Origin: Nostoc piscinale CENA21
GTDB lineage: Bacteria > Cyanobacteriota > Cyanobacteriia > Cyanobacteriales > Nostocaceae
Assembly (NCBI RefSeq): GCF_001298445.1
Contig: NZ_CP012036.1
Coordinates: forward strand, 1,097,091 to 1,161,090
Direction of reading: 5' to 3'
DNA length: 64,000 nt
This document shows positions 26,708-35,130 of the stretch, piece after piece. Made by a program: the position numbers and the translations under genes. The notes below the pieces were generated by a model that had not been told where the DNA came from, searched no databases, and saw nothing but the letters and a program-made list of their open reading frames with translations. Position 1 is the first letter of the stretch, and every line of letters starts with the position of its first letter.

Positions 26708-27322
26708 ATGCTCGAATGGATTACTAATACGATCAATTCCTTGGGATACGTAGGAATTGCACTGTTAATGTTCGTAGAGAACCTGTTTCCCCCGATTCCT
26801 TCAGAATTGATCATGCCACTGGCAGGATTTACCGCTAGGGCAACTCCAGACCGATTGAATATTTTTGGAGTCTTTTTTGCTGGACTTGTAGGTTCTGTAG
26901 CTGGCGCACTTGTGTGGTACTATCCTGGTAAGTTTTTTGGCGAACAACGCCTAAAAAGGTGGGCGGATCAGTACGGTAAATGGTTAACCATATCCAGCAA
27001 AGATATTACCAAAGCAAAGCACTGGTTTGATTCTCAAGGTAGCAAAACAGTGTTAATTGGTCGTCTTGTACCGGGAATCCGTACTTTGATTTCTGTACCC
27101 GCAGGCATGAGCGATATGCCTCTGTTACCATTTTTATTTTATACAACCTTGGGTAGTGCTGCCTGGGTAGGTTTGTTAACATACTCAGGGTATGTTTTGG
27201 GTAGTCAGTATGAACTTGTGGACAAGTACCTTGCCCCAGTATCAAAAATTGTGCTTGGGACTTTGGTTTTGGCATTTGTGGTCTGGATACTCAAGCGTAG
27301 GCGGAAACGGGCTAGACACTAA
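26708..27322 (+). CDS. DedA family membrane protein
   Basis: 204 residues. DedA/SNARE-associated (VTT) domain: FVENLFPPIPSELIMPLAGF near the N-terminus with the conserved Glu, GRLVPGIRTLISVPAGMSDMP in the middle with the conserved Arg, and about five hydrophobic segments. DedA proteins are proposed lipid (polyprenyl-phosphate or phospholipid) flippases supporting envelope integrity. Ends with a basic tail KRRRKRARH. A dyad follows (27399-27433). Confidence 0.9.
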   Translation: MLEWITNTINSLGYVGIALLMFVENLFPPIPSELIMPLAGFTARATPDRLNIFGVFFAGLVGSVAGALVWYYPGKFFGEQRLKRWADQYGKWLTISSKDITKAKHWFDSQGSKTVLIGRLVPGIRTLISVPAGMSDMPLLPFLFYTTLGSAAWVGLLTYSGYVLGSQYELVDKYLAPVSKIVLGTLVLAFVVWILKRRRKRARH

Positions 27323-27398
27323 AATACACCACCCTGATTTAAAGTTTATTTAAAGTTGGGGGTTACATCTGGTAAAAATTCGCCTACACTATGCCAAA

Positions 27399-27433
27399 TA
27401 ATGCTGAATTTGCGATCGCCTAAATCAGCATTA
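27399..27433 (+). terminator. Inverted repeat, possible terminator
   Basis: TAATGCTGA and TCAGCATTA flank a loop containing HIP1, followed by GGCGTATTTTTAG. It may end the dedA transcript. Confidence 0.5.
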
Positions 27434-27544
27434 GGCGTATTTTTAGCTACACTTGACGAAACCTAGAATTTTTGGTATCTCGCATGTTTGTATGTAAGAT
27501 GAGCAAGTTAAATTTTGACAGTTAAGAAAGGACTAGGAGCTTTC

Positions 27545-28693
27545 ATGACAGACCAACCTTCCGCCGCTACCCCAATGAATGCCGCTGCTATCCCTCTCAA
27601 CCGGGTTTCAGCCGCTACCCCAATTAATACTGCTACCCCTGTTAAAACAAATGGCAGTTCTGGTAAGGCTATTCTCAGTGTGGACTTAGGCAGAACATCA
27701 ACCAAGACTTGTGTCAGCCGCGAACCCGGTAATGTGGTTTTCATCCCCGCCAATGTCAAACAAATGTCAATGGAAGAAGTCCGGGGAGGCATTTTTGAAG
27801 CCCGTGCGACAGATCCTTTAATGGATTTGTGGCTGGAGTATCAAGGCAGTGGCTATGCAGTCGGTCAACTAGCCGCCGATTTTGGCGCAAACCTCGGAGT
27901 TGGCAAATCTAAGGTAGAAGACGCACTGGCTAAAGTTTTGGCTTGTGCTGGCTACTTCAAGTTAAAAGACGAAATTTCCATCGTGCTGGGTCTACCCTTT
28001 CTCTCTCTAGAGCAGTTTGAAAAAGAAAAAGCCCAGATCATCAGTCAGCTGACTGGCCCTCACGTTATGAATTTTAGAGGCGAAAGTGTCTCTCTGAATA
28101 TCAATAAAGTTTGGGTAATGCCTGAAGGTTACGGCAGTCTTCTCTGGTGTGAAGCTCAACCCAAAAAAGGTGCCGCCAGCCCCGACTTTACCAAAGTATC
28201 AGCGGCTATTGTCGATATTGGACATCAAACCATCGATTTGTTGATGGTAGATAACTTCCGCTTCGCTCGCGGTGCTTCTAAGAGTGAAGATTTTGGGATG
28301 AGCAAATTCTACGAAATGGTAGCGAAAGAAATTGAAGGTGCAGACAGCCAATCTCTAGCTCTCATTTCTGCGGTGAACAAACCCAGAGGAGAACGATTCT
28401 ATCGTCCTAAAGGCTCTAGTAAGCCTGCTAACCTGGATGATTTTCTTCCCAACTTGATTGAGATGTTTTCTCGTGACATTTGCAGCCGTGTCCTCGCTTG
28501 GCTACCTGAGCGTGTGACTGATGTGATTATCACAGGCGGCGGCGGCGAATTTTTCTGGGAAGATGTGCAACGTCTGTTAAAAGATGCTCAAATCAACGCC
28601 CATCTGGCTGCACCATCTCGTCAAGCTAACGCCTTGGGGCAGTATATTTATGGAGAGGCGCAATTATCCGCCGTTCGCGCTGCTAGGTCTTAA
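27545..28693 (+). CDS. ParM/StbA-like actin-family ATPase
   Basis: 382 residues from ATG 27545, with AGGAG 6 bases upstream (a longer in-frame extension to 27515 lacks support). The N-terminal about 40 residues are Ala/Thr/Pro-rich and look disordered. The actin-like fold shows phosphate-1 AILSVDLGRTSTKTCV, connect/phosphate-2 AAIVDIGHQTIDLLMVD and adenosine-binding DVIITGGGGEFFW. This is the ParM/Alp type that forms filaments for plasmid segregation. Five bases after its stop lies a ribbon-helix-helix-like gene, the expected ParR partner, so this is a complete type II-like partition pair on what looks like chromosome. Confidence 0.85.
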   Translation: MTDQPSAATPMNAAAIPLNRVSAATPINTATPVKTNGSSGKAILSVDLGRTSTKTCVSREPGNVVFIPANVKQMSMEEVRGGIFEARATDPLMDLWLEYQGSGYAVGQLAADFGANLGVGKSKVEDALAKVLACAGYFKLKDEISIVLGLPFLSLEQFEKEKAQIISQLTGPHVMNFRGESVSLNINKVWVMPEGYGSLLWCEAQPKKGAASPDFTKVSAAIVDIGHQTIDLLMVDNFRFARGASKSEDFGMSKFYEMVAKEIEGADSQSLALISAVNKPRGERFYRPKGSSKPANLDDFLPNLIEMFSRDICSRVLAWLPERVTDVIITGGGGEFFWEDVQRLLKDAQINAHLAAPSRQANALGQYIYGEAQLSAVRAARS

Positions 28694-28698
28694 AGCCA

Positions 28699-29217
28699 AT
28701 GTTCCAATGGTCAAAAAAAGTAGTTAAATCGGTGACGTTCAACCCAGAAGTTGCAGACGAAAGCTTGTTGTCGCTGGTGGAAAGCCATTTAGAGCCTCAA
28801 CCAGACAAGACTTTTAGCGACCTCTGTAAAGAAGCCCTATGGCAATTTTTATGTGTCCCGGAATCTGTTAAACCTGGTTCCAAACCAATAGCCGCAGAGT
28901 CGGTTGAACAGAAAATCGATGAACTGCAACGCCAAGTGGCTGACCTAGAGGAACGTTTTTTCGCTAAAGAATCGAATCGTTTGGAGGCGATGGAACGCCA
29001 TATTGTGCAACTCACGCAACAAATGGCGCATCTAGCAATTTTGGTGACAGAGCGACCGCAGATTATTCACCATCAGCCTCCAACTTCACCAGCGCCAGCG
29101 CCTGTAGTGTCAACAGTCCCCGCAAAGGAAATGGTTAACACTACCTACGCTGCTACACCTCCTGAAGATGTTGACCCTGTGATTAGTCGTCTCAGTCAAT
29201 TTCTGGATGATTTTTAA
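28699..29217 (+). CDS. ParR-like ribbon-helix-helix protein with coiled coil
   Basis: 172 residues, starting 5 bp after the ParM-like stop. N-terminal KSVTFNPEVADESLLSLVESHL followed by TFSDLCKEALWQFL fits a ribbon-helix-helix DNA-binding domain. A coiled coil follows (about 72-118, VEQKIDELQRQVADLEERF), then a Pro/Ala/Val-rich linker and an acidic tail (DVDPVISRLSQFLDDF), which could contact the ParM filament. The ParR role is inferred from fold and position. No obvious parC iteron array lies next to it. Confidence 0.7.
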   Translation: MFQWSKKVVKSVTFNPEVADESLLSLVESHLEPQPDKTFSDLCKEALWQFLCVPESVKPGSKPIAAESVEQKIDELQRQVADLEERFFAKESNRLEAMERHIVQLTQQMAHLAILVTERPQIIHHQPPTSPAPAPVVSTVPAKEMVNTTYAATPPEDVDPVISRLSQFLDDF

Positions 29218-29254
29218 GAGACGGTTTGAATTGTGAGTATTTTTATTTTTGAGA

Positions 29255-29284
29255 AATCCTTAGTAGTGCAGACTATTAAGGATT
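29255..29284 (+). terminator. Terminator after the parMR-like operon
   Basis: AATCCTTAGTAG pairs with CTATTAAGGATT (one G-U), 6-nt loop, then ATTAATTTTTC. 37 bp after the stop. Confidence 0.7.
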
Positions 29285-29637
29285 ATTAATTTTTCTCATG
29301 ATTATAGCGGTTCTTACTTGCTTGTAATACAGTCGGAACTCCAACCTGCATTTGCTTACGTAAACGCTTCCCTTGCGGCTCACCCGTGTAGGTTTTTTTG
29401 CGTGAGTATGAGTCCATACTTGAAAATCAGCTTTTTGAACCCACTCAAAACTTCAAGATTTGATTGTCAGATAGTGGAACTATTAATTTTTTTTATTTTT
29501 GTATTTGCCGATTATGCTTACCTATCTTCATGAGTCGGCAAATTGACTGAATTTTAGTATATTAAATAACTTTGTTTTTGTCTTGTCACTCCGTCAGGCG
29601 AGAACTGCCATAGTCATAAATTTGATAAGTCGCCAAC

Positions 29638-29661
29638 AAAAAACCCCGCCTTTAGGCAGGG
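29638..29661 (-). terminator. Terminator of the porin gene
   Basis: On the minus strand CCCTGCC-TAAA-GGCGGGG followed by TTTTTTG; one G-U pair. 38 bp downstream of the porin stop. Confidence 0.85.
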
Positions 29662-29698
29662 TGAACTATTTGAAAGCTATCTCAAGATTTACAACTTT

Positions 29699-31453
29699 TT
29701 AGAATGTGAAGGTTGTTCTGAGAGTACCGATGAATGCGTCATCATTGTTGTCATTCTGACCAGGAGAAGACAACCAGATTACACCAGGTGTGATGGAAAT
29801 GTTGTCAGAGACTCGATATTTGTAGAAGCCTTCAACTTGGTAAGGGAGATTATTGCTACCAGCTTGGATACCACGAGCATAAGGTTGAACGCCACCAAAA
29901 ATACCCAGAACGTTACCTTTCTTACCAAAATCAGGTAGTGCAATACCACCACCATAGCTCCAAACTTCAGCGTTGTCGTTAGCACCAAAGCCAGTGAGGT
30001 CGCTGTAAGAAATGAAGCCGCTAATAGATAGCTTATCGCTGGGTCTGAAAGCTGCTGATAGACCGAAGGAATTACTGGAATAAGCACTTTGCTCTGAGGT
30101 AAGTCTGTTGAAACCACCAGCAAAGTTACCCAAGTTACTACCTACTACACCTGTGGCGATGTTATCTTGTTCACCATTATCAAATAAAGCACTACCGGCT
30201 CCATGATAACCGTGAACGTAGGTAGCAGCGACTGCTATGCGATCGCCAAGACCAAAGTTCAATTGTCCTAAAGCTGCATAGTTACCATTGAACAAACCTT
30301 CGCCAGAAGTTGGACTATCAGCTTCCGATGCTAAGTAACCGACAGTGATAGAACTGGGCTTGATAATGCTGCCACCTTGGCCAAAAGGTATGTTAAATGC
30401 GATACCTGCACCACCACCGATGCGGTAAATTGGGTTTTCGGAGGAGAAGGTGGATAATGCACCATTACCACCATCAGTTTTGTCAAAGAAGTAGGGGTTG
30501 TTAACAGCAGCGTAGTGACTGTGTTTACCACCAGCAGCAGCTAAGTAAACTTGCACTGGGCCCAGGGGCGCTTCGTAGGTCAATCTGTCTACTACAACGC
30601 TGTTACCACCATTGCCACCAACGTTATAAGTTTGCAATGGCTCTGCGCTATTAATAGCAGCATTATTGTTATCAGCTAAAGTAAAAGCTGTTGCATTACT
30701 AGCTGTCAAACGAGTTGTCAATACGTCTCTACCAGTGAAGCTGGTTTGCAAGGCTAGACGTACTCTGTCTTGGAATACAGTATTGTTTTGTTCACCACTG
30801 TTTCCACCAAATACATCGCTAACAGCAAAAATTGCTTCACCAACGAGTTTGGTAGTGGTAGAAAATTGATTAGCTTCTAATTCAGCAGTGCGTGCTTCTA
30901 AAGCATCTACACGACCACGCAAGGTTGCTAATTCAGCGGAAAATTCTTCTTGTAACCGCTGTAAAGTTGCTAAGTCTTGTTTGGTTACTAAATCTGCTGT
31001 GGCTGTAGCGATTAATTCGTTAACGCGGTCTAAACAAGCGTTTAAACCAGCCGCAAATTCATAACGGGTAAGAGCGCGATTACCACGATAAGTACCGTTA
31101 GGATAACCAGCAATACAACCGTAACGCTCTACCAAAGACTGTAATGCTTGGAATGCCCAGTCAGTGGGTTGTACGTCAGAGAATTGAGATACTGAAGTTA
31201 CTTGAGACAACGAATTGTTGGTTTTGCCTTCGTTGCTGTAACGGTTAACTTGGTCTAGAACTTTGCTGTCGTTGTTAGTAGGAGCTGCTTGAGCCACAAT
31301 CTCTGGCTGGGCAACTTCTACTGCCACTGGTTGTTCAGTTGTTGAAACTTCTGTGCTGGCATTAGGAGCTGCAATCGCTGTTGCTGAAACGAGTAGGGTT
31401 GCTCCTAAAACTGCGGGGCTAACCACGAGTGATTTCCACAAGAGATTAGACAT
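29699..31453 (-). CDS. Iron uptake/OprB-type porin with SLH domain (SomA-like)
   Basis: Cyanobacterial outer-membrane porin, 584 residues from ATG 31453, which has GGAG 10 bases upstream; an in-frame ATG 19 codons earlier lacks a ribosome-binding site. Signal peptide MSNLLWKSLVVSPAVLG... ending near TAIAAP. An SLH domain (about 85-145: FSDVQPTDWAFQALQSLVE, GCIAGYPNGTYRGNRALTR) binds pyruvylated peptidoglycan-linked polymer. A coiled coil (about 150-205, LATLQRLQEEFSAELATLR) follows, then a C-terminal beta-barrel ending in TLRTTFTF with the typical terminal Phe. Expected role: passive uptake of inorganic ions across the outer membrane. Confidence 0.93.
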   Translation of the reverse strand: MSNLLWKSLVVSPAVLGATLLVSATAIAAPNASTEVSTTEQPVAVEVAQPEIVAQAAPTNNDSKVLDQVNRYSNEGKTNNSLSQVTSVSQFSDVQPTDWAFQALQSLVERYGCIAGYPNGTYRGNRALTRYEFAAGLNACLDRVNELIATATADLVTKQDLATLQRLQEEFSAELATLRGRVDALEARTAELEANQFSTTTKLVGEAIFAVSDVFGGNSGEQNNTVFQDRVRLALQTSFTGRDVLTTRLTASNATAFTLADNNNAAINSAEPLQTYNVGGNGGNSVVVDRLTYEAPLGPVQVYLAAAGGKHSHYAAVNNPYFFDKTDGGNGALSTFSSENPIYRIGGGAGIAFNIPFGQGGSIIKPSSITVGYLASEADSPTSGEGLFNGNYAALGQLNFGLGDRIAVAATYVHGYHGAGSALFDNGEQDNIATGVVGSNLGNFAGGFNRLTSEQSAYSSNSFGLSAAFRPSDKLSISGFISYSDLTGFGANDNAEVWSYGGGIALPDFGKKGNVLGIFGGVQPYARGIQAGSNNLPYQVEGFYKYRVSDNISITPGVIWLSSPGQNDNNDDAFIGTLRTTFTF

Positions 31454-31821
31454 TTTTACTTTTCTCCTCACACCTTGTATAGAGAATTGTTTCGTTGCAC
31501 TACTTCTCAAAAATACGATATTTTTGGGAATTTCGTGAATGAGGCACAGTGCTACTAATACAATTTTAGTTTTTGAAAAGCTAACATCTGATTAACTTAG
31601 TGTTAAAAATTGATGTAATTAACTTATACAAAAACATACCTTTATAGCTTATTATTATAGAGCATTTGCAGCAGATGACAAGCTATGTGCGATCGCCTGC
31701 TAAACTGTCACAATCAAACCTGTGTCTTTCTTACATAAGAGTAAGGTTTAGGGTATTTCAATTTTCTCTGTACACCTAATTACACAATTTCCCTCTCCCT
31801 GATGTAGCCTAGCAAAGGATT
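31454..31821. other. Intergenic region, no gene
   Basis: Holds the porin leader (minus strand) and one HIP1-like site at about 31690. Nothing else supported. Confidence 0.4.
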
Positions 31822-32103
31822 TTAAGTGATTTGAGAAATTACCTCTGCTAAGTCAAAGTCTTTTTGGGTTAATCCACCTGCATCATGTGTAGTGAGTGTC
31901 ACTTTGACTTTGTTATAGGAAATTTCTATATCTGGATGATGCCCAGCTGATTCTGCTGGTTCGACTAATTTATTCACAAATTCAATTGCTGTCACAAAAT
32001 CTTTAAATGTACGTCTTACCTGTAACCGATTACCTTCAACAGTCCAACCTGGCAAACCATTGGCAAGTTCTCGAATTTCTGCTTCAGTCAGTAGTTGTGA
32101 CAT
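31822..32103 (-). CDS. 4a-hydroxytetrahydrobiopterin dehydratase (pterin-4a-carbinolamine dehydratase)
   Basis: 93 residues, full length. Dehydrates 4a-hydroxy-tetrahydropterins, recycling pterin cofactor. Family motifs: LPGWTVEGNRLQVRRTFKDF, active-site AESAGHHPDIEISYNKV and LTTHDAGGLTQKDFDLA. It lies downstream, on the same strand, of the terminated RNA locus at 32213-32440, so it probably has its own promoter. Confidence 0.94.
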   Translation of the reverse strand: MSQLLTEAEIRELANGLPGWTVEGNRLQVRRTFKDFVTAIEFVNKLVEPAESAGHHPDIEISYNKVKVTLTTHDAGGLTQKDFDLAEVISQIT

Positions 32104-32212
32104 ACCAAAAAATCCCAGTTGATATTTTTGTCAGCACACTTTGAAATACTTTATTTGACCAGCCAGTTTTTATTCCGACAAGCTGTAATCAAAAGTACCT
32201 ATAAAAAACTAT

Positions 32213-32252
32213 CCGCTCTGATTTTAGGTTAGTTAACCTAATGTCAGAGCGG
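32213..32252 (-). terminator. Strong hairpin terminator of the structured RNA
   Basis: CCGCTCTGA...TCAGAGCGG outer arms (9 bp) with an inner TTAGGTT/AACCTAA stem. On the minus strand the stem is followed by ATAGTTTTTTATAGG. It ends the transcript before the pterin dehydratase gene. Confidence 0.85.
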
Positions 32253-32353
32253 TCTAGCGGGTCTTCAGGTTGCAACCAGACTGCCGGGAGGAACTCCCAG
32301 GCTTACCTAGTCAATTGAGCTAACTTAGTTTCTCAATATAACTAAGGTTAACT

Positions 32354-32425
32354 TTAGAGAACAGCCCCGGCGCACAGCCGGCTAACTGCAACCTGATGAC
32401 CCATGCGTTTACTACTTTCTATCAT
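32354..32425 (-). CDS. Possible leader peptide, 23 residues, with perfect Shine-Dalgarno
   Basis: AAGGAGGTGAT (plus 32430-32440), a full match to the 16S anti-SD, is followed 5 bases later by ATG 32425 and a 23-codon frame starting MIESSKRMGHQ and ending CAGAVL. The frame covers the 5' stems of the structured RNA, so translation would open them. This could be an attenuator leader, or the SD match may be a chance part of the RNA structure. Confidence 0.35.
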   Translation of the reverse strand: MIESSKRMGHQVAVSRLCAGAVL

Positions 32426-32561
32426 GGGCATCACCTCCTTGTTGCCTAAGCGGACTTAGTTTCAAAAAGGCAGAGTAATTACTCTGGGCTTTTACCTTGA
32501 ATCAATATAACACATTAATTTTAGAAAGATAGCGGTGTTTTGAAGAAGAAAGAATTTATAT

Positions 32562-32590
32562 AAAAAATCCCCCGCCCAAGAGCGGAGGAT
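32562..32590 (-). terminator. Terminator of psbD
   Basis: On the minus strand ATCCTCCGCTC...GGCGGGGGAT with one mismatch, followed by TTTTTTATATAA. 38 bp after the psbD stop. Confidence 0.8.
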
Positions 32591-32627
32591 AAATGAAAAA
32601 TCAGATAGTGATGAATTTCTTCAAATC

Positions 32628-33688
32628 TTACAGAGCATTACCGCGAGGTAACACCTCTTCAGGGAATATAAATTGTTCGTGGGGCTGGTCTTGAGGAGCC
32701 ATCCAAGCGCGGATACCCTCGTTCAGACAAAATGTTTTTGGTATAGAAAGTTTCAAATTCTGGGTCTTCAGCTGCCCGCAATTCTTGGGACACGAAGTCA
32801 TACGCCCGCAAGTTGAGTGCGAGACCAACAATGCCCACTGCACTCATCCACAAACCTGTGACTGGTACAAACAACATGAAGAAGTGCAACCAGCGTTTGT
32901 TGGAGAAAGCAATCCCGAAAATCTGTGACCAGAAACGGTTTGCTGTCACCATTGAGTAGGTTTCTTCCGATTGGGTGGGGTTGAAGGCGCGGAAGGTGTT
33001 GGCTGCTTCACCGTCTTCAAACAGGGTGTTTTCTACGGTGGCTCCGTGAATAGCACACAATAATGCTCCACCCAGTACACCTGCGACTCCCATCATGTGG
33101 AAGGGGTTGAGTGTCCAGTTATGGAACCCTTGCAAGAATAACAAGAAGCGGAAAATTGCGGCGACACCAAAGCTGGGGGCGAAGAACCAAGAAGACTGTC
33201 CCAAGGGGTACATCAAGAAGACGCTGACGAATACCGCGATGGGGGCGGAGAATGCTAATGCGTTGTAGGGACGGATGCCTACTAAGCGTGCAATTTCAAA
33301 TTGACGTAGCATGAAGCCGATTAAGCCGAAGGCTCCGTGTAGGGCTACGAATGGCCACAGCCCACCCAGTTGACACCAACGGGTGAAGTCACCTTGGGCT
33401 TCTGGCCCCCACAACAACAGCAGGGAGTGTCCCCATGCTGTCGGCTGGGGTGGATACTGCTACTGTCAGGAAGTTACAGCCTTCGAGGTAGGATGATGCT
33501 AATCCGTGGGTGTACCAGGATGTGACGAAGGTTGTGCCGGTTAACCAACCGCCCAGTGCGAGGAAGGCGCAGGGGAATAGTAATATTCCTGACCAACCTA
33601 CGAATACGAAGCGATCGCGCTTTAACCAGTCGTCTAGTACGTCAAACCACCCTCTTCTACTTGGGGCGCGTCCAACTGCGATGGTCAT
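32628..33688 (-). CDS. psbD: Photosystem II D2 protein, frameshifted twice in this sequence
   Basis: Reaction-centre protein D2 of photosystem II. Starts MTIAVGRAPSRRGWFDVLDDWLKRDRF at 33688. An extra base in a G4 run (plus C4, 33431-33434) breaks ADSMGHSLLLLWGPEAQGD, and an extra base near 32727 breaks KNILLNEGIRAWM. Removing both leaves 1059 nt, encoding exactly the canonical 352 residues ending LPRGNAL. Cofactor and ligand regions (GFHNWTLNPFHMMGV, QIFGIAFSNKRWLHFF) are intact. psbC does not overlap or follow, so this is a monocistronic psbD copy; a psbDC operon should exist elsewhere. Two indels in a core gene point to sequencing error or a decaying duplicate. Confidence 0.93.
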
Positions 33689-34233
33689 CGGACTAAAATC
33701 CTCTTTTTACTAAAAATTTCAACGCTTTTGAGGAATAAACGTTTTTTTTGACAATTCCAGCAGCCTGAAAGCGGCTGATTTTCTGAGAGCTTGCCTTCTA
33801 AGTAAGTTGACATTTCTCAGGGTTATGCCATTACACGTACCATTGGCTAGTAACCTAGCTTGTGGTAACTTAATGATCCTTAACTTATCACATTAGTTCG
33901 GTTTTTTGCCTGAAGTACCCAGGGAAATCTGGTATTGATCACAAACCTATTAAATAATATGAATATCAGAAATTTTACAATCTGACACAACTTTTCTCAG
34001 AAATATCACAATTGTTTGAAGAGAGTGGGGAGAAGAGGACAAGGGGCAGGGAGTAGGGAGCAAGGGTGAGAAGATTTCCCCAATTCCCCCTGCACCCTTC
34101 ACCCCTGCTAGGGATTGGTGAATTAGTAGGGAATGGAAGAGACAAGGAAGCGGTGGAAATGAGAGAGAATAACTAATGGCAAGGGAAAAATCACCCTTGA
34201 CCCTTGACCCTTGACCATTCACAAAGTAGTTCC
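33689..34233. other. Divergent regulatory region between psbD and ycf4, with repeats
   Basis: About 545 bp without a gene. The psbD leader and promoter must lie on the left side. A purine-rich tract is at about 34020-34070, and three and a half CCCTTGA heptamers are at 34194-34216, 17 bp before the ycf4 start. Confidence 0.5.
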
Positions 34234-34827
34234 ATGACCGTATCAACAACAATTAACCAAGGCGATTCTAATGGCGATCGCGCTTCTTCCGGCGTGTTAC
34301 ATCAAAAAGTTCTCGGTTCTCGTCGGTTGAGTAACTACTGGTGGGCAACTGTTGTAACTTTAGGAGCCACAGGCTTTTTGTTAGCTGGTATATCAAGTTA
34401 TTTGAAAGTCAATTTGCTATTAGTCACCGATCCGACTCAATTAGTGTTCGTACCCCAAGGTTTAGTTATGGGTTTGTATGGCGCTGCTGGTGTACTGTTA
34501 GCTTTGTACCTGTGGCTGATGATTTTATTGGATGTGGGCGGTGGTTACAACGAGTTTAACCACGAAACTGACACTGTTAAAATCTTTCGCTGGGGGTTCC
34601 CTGGCAAAAACCGCCGCATTGAAATTTCTGCTCGCATTCGTGATGTCCAATCTGTACGATTAGACATTAAAGAAGGTTTAAATCCCAAGCGTGCAGTTTA
34701 CTTAAGAATTAAGGGACGGCGCGATGTTCCTTTAACGAGAGTCGGTCAACCCCTGTCTTTGACAGAAATAGAAACCAAAGGCGCAGAATTAGCCCGCTTT
34801 TTGCAAGTCCCGTTGGAAGGACTTTAA
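34234..34827 (+). CDS. ycf4: Photosystem I assembly protein Ycf4
   Basis: Thylakoid membrane protein helping photosystem I assembly; 197 residues from ATG 34234 (the upstream in-frame extension is encoded by heptamer repeats). Two transmembrane helices (about 36-56, WWATVVTLGATGFLLAGIS; 79-100, GLVMGLYGAAGVLLALYLW) are followed by a soluble domain with FRWGFPGKNRRIEI and IRDVQSVRLDIKEGLNPKR. Divergent from psbD, 545 bp apart. Confidence 0.95.
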   Translation: MTVSTTINQGDSNGDRASSGVLHQKVLGSRRLSNYWWATVVTLGATGFLLAGISSYLKVNLLLVTDPTQLVFVPQGLVMGLYGAAGVLLALYLWLMILLDVGGGYNEFNHETDTVKIFRWGFPGKNRRIEISARIRDVQSVRLDIKEGLNPKRAVYLRIKGRRDVPLTRVGQPLSLTEIETKGAELARFLQVPLEGL

Positions 34828-35130
34828 TGAAGTTAAAAGTAGAAAGGCAAAAGTTAATGGAGGCAGGAGTTGAAAGGCAGGAGGCAGGAGGCCGATTAGA
34901 GGAGGATTTAAACCCACCTCTAATCGTAGACCGCCAAATCACTCCTCTGATGGCGGGGGACTTAAACCCAAATAGGCGAGTCAAAAAGGCTTTATGCTTA
35001 ATTCAAAATTTTCCCTTCTGCCTCGCCCGCAGGGCAGTTAAAAGAAAATAATCTTTTGACTTTTTACTTTTACTTTTTAACTTTATTCACTTGAGAGGCT
35101 AAGATACTCTGGTTGAGTCAGTACCTGAAA

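Larger units (their letters stand above)
29218..29698. other. Intergenic region with terminators and a dispersed repeat
   Basis: Two terminators (29255-29284, 29638-29661) are listed separately. AAACGCTTCCCTTGCGGC around 29361 is a fragment of a common cyanobacterial dispersed repeat. A 71-codon open frame at 29318-29533 has no protein-like features and is not called. Confidence 0.5.
32213..32440 (-). ncRNA. Candidate structured RNA (possibly HEARO/omega-RNA-like or leader RNA)
   Basis: Minus-strand locus with several stems. A 15-bp closing stem (one A-A mismatch) pairs 32387-32401 with 32260-32274. Inside it are hairpins CCGGC-TGTGC-GCCGG (32367-32381) and CTGGGAG-TTC-CTCCCGGC (32283-32302), and outside it CCCATG/CATGGG at the 5' side. 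A terminator closes the 3' side. It does not match cobalamin, TPP, SAM, glutamine, 6S, tmRNA, SRP or RNase P RNA patterns I know. The CCCATGATAG and GGTTGCA motifs recall HEARO/IscB-associated RNA, but only from memory, and no IscB or IsrB gene is present. Confidence 0.55.
32104..32627. other. Gap between psbD and the pterin dehydratase, occupied by a structured RNA locus
   Basis: No protein gene longer than the 23-codon leader frame described below. It carries the psbD terminator, a second hairpin at 32466-32497 (AAAAGCCCAGAGTAATTACTCTGCCTTTTT), the structured RNA and its terminator. Confidence 0.6.

Noticed and set aside
29318..29533. 71-codon frame between parMR-like genes and porin
   Set aside because: Includes a dispersed-repeat fragment, has no ribosome-binding site and no protein-like pattern.
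32213..32440. Cobalamin riboswitch or a known housekeeping RNA (6S, tmRNA, SRP, RNase P)
   Set aside because: The conserved core sequences of these RNAs are not present; only generic stems are shared.
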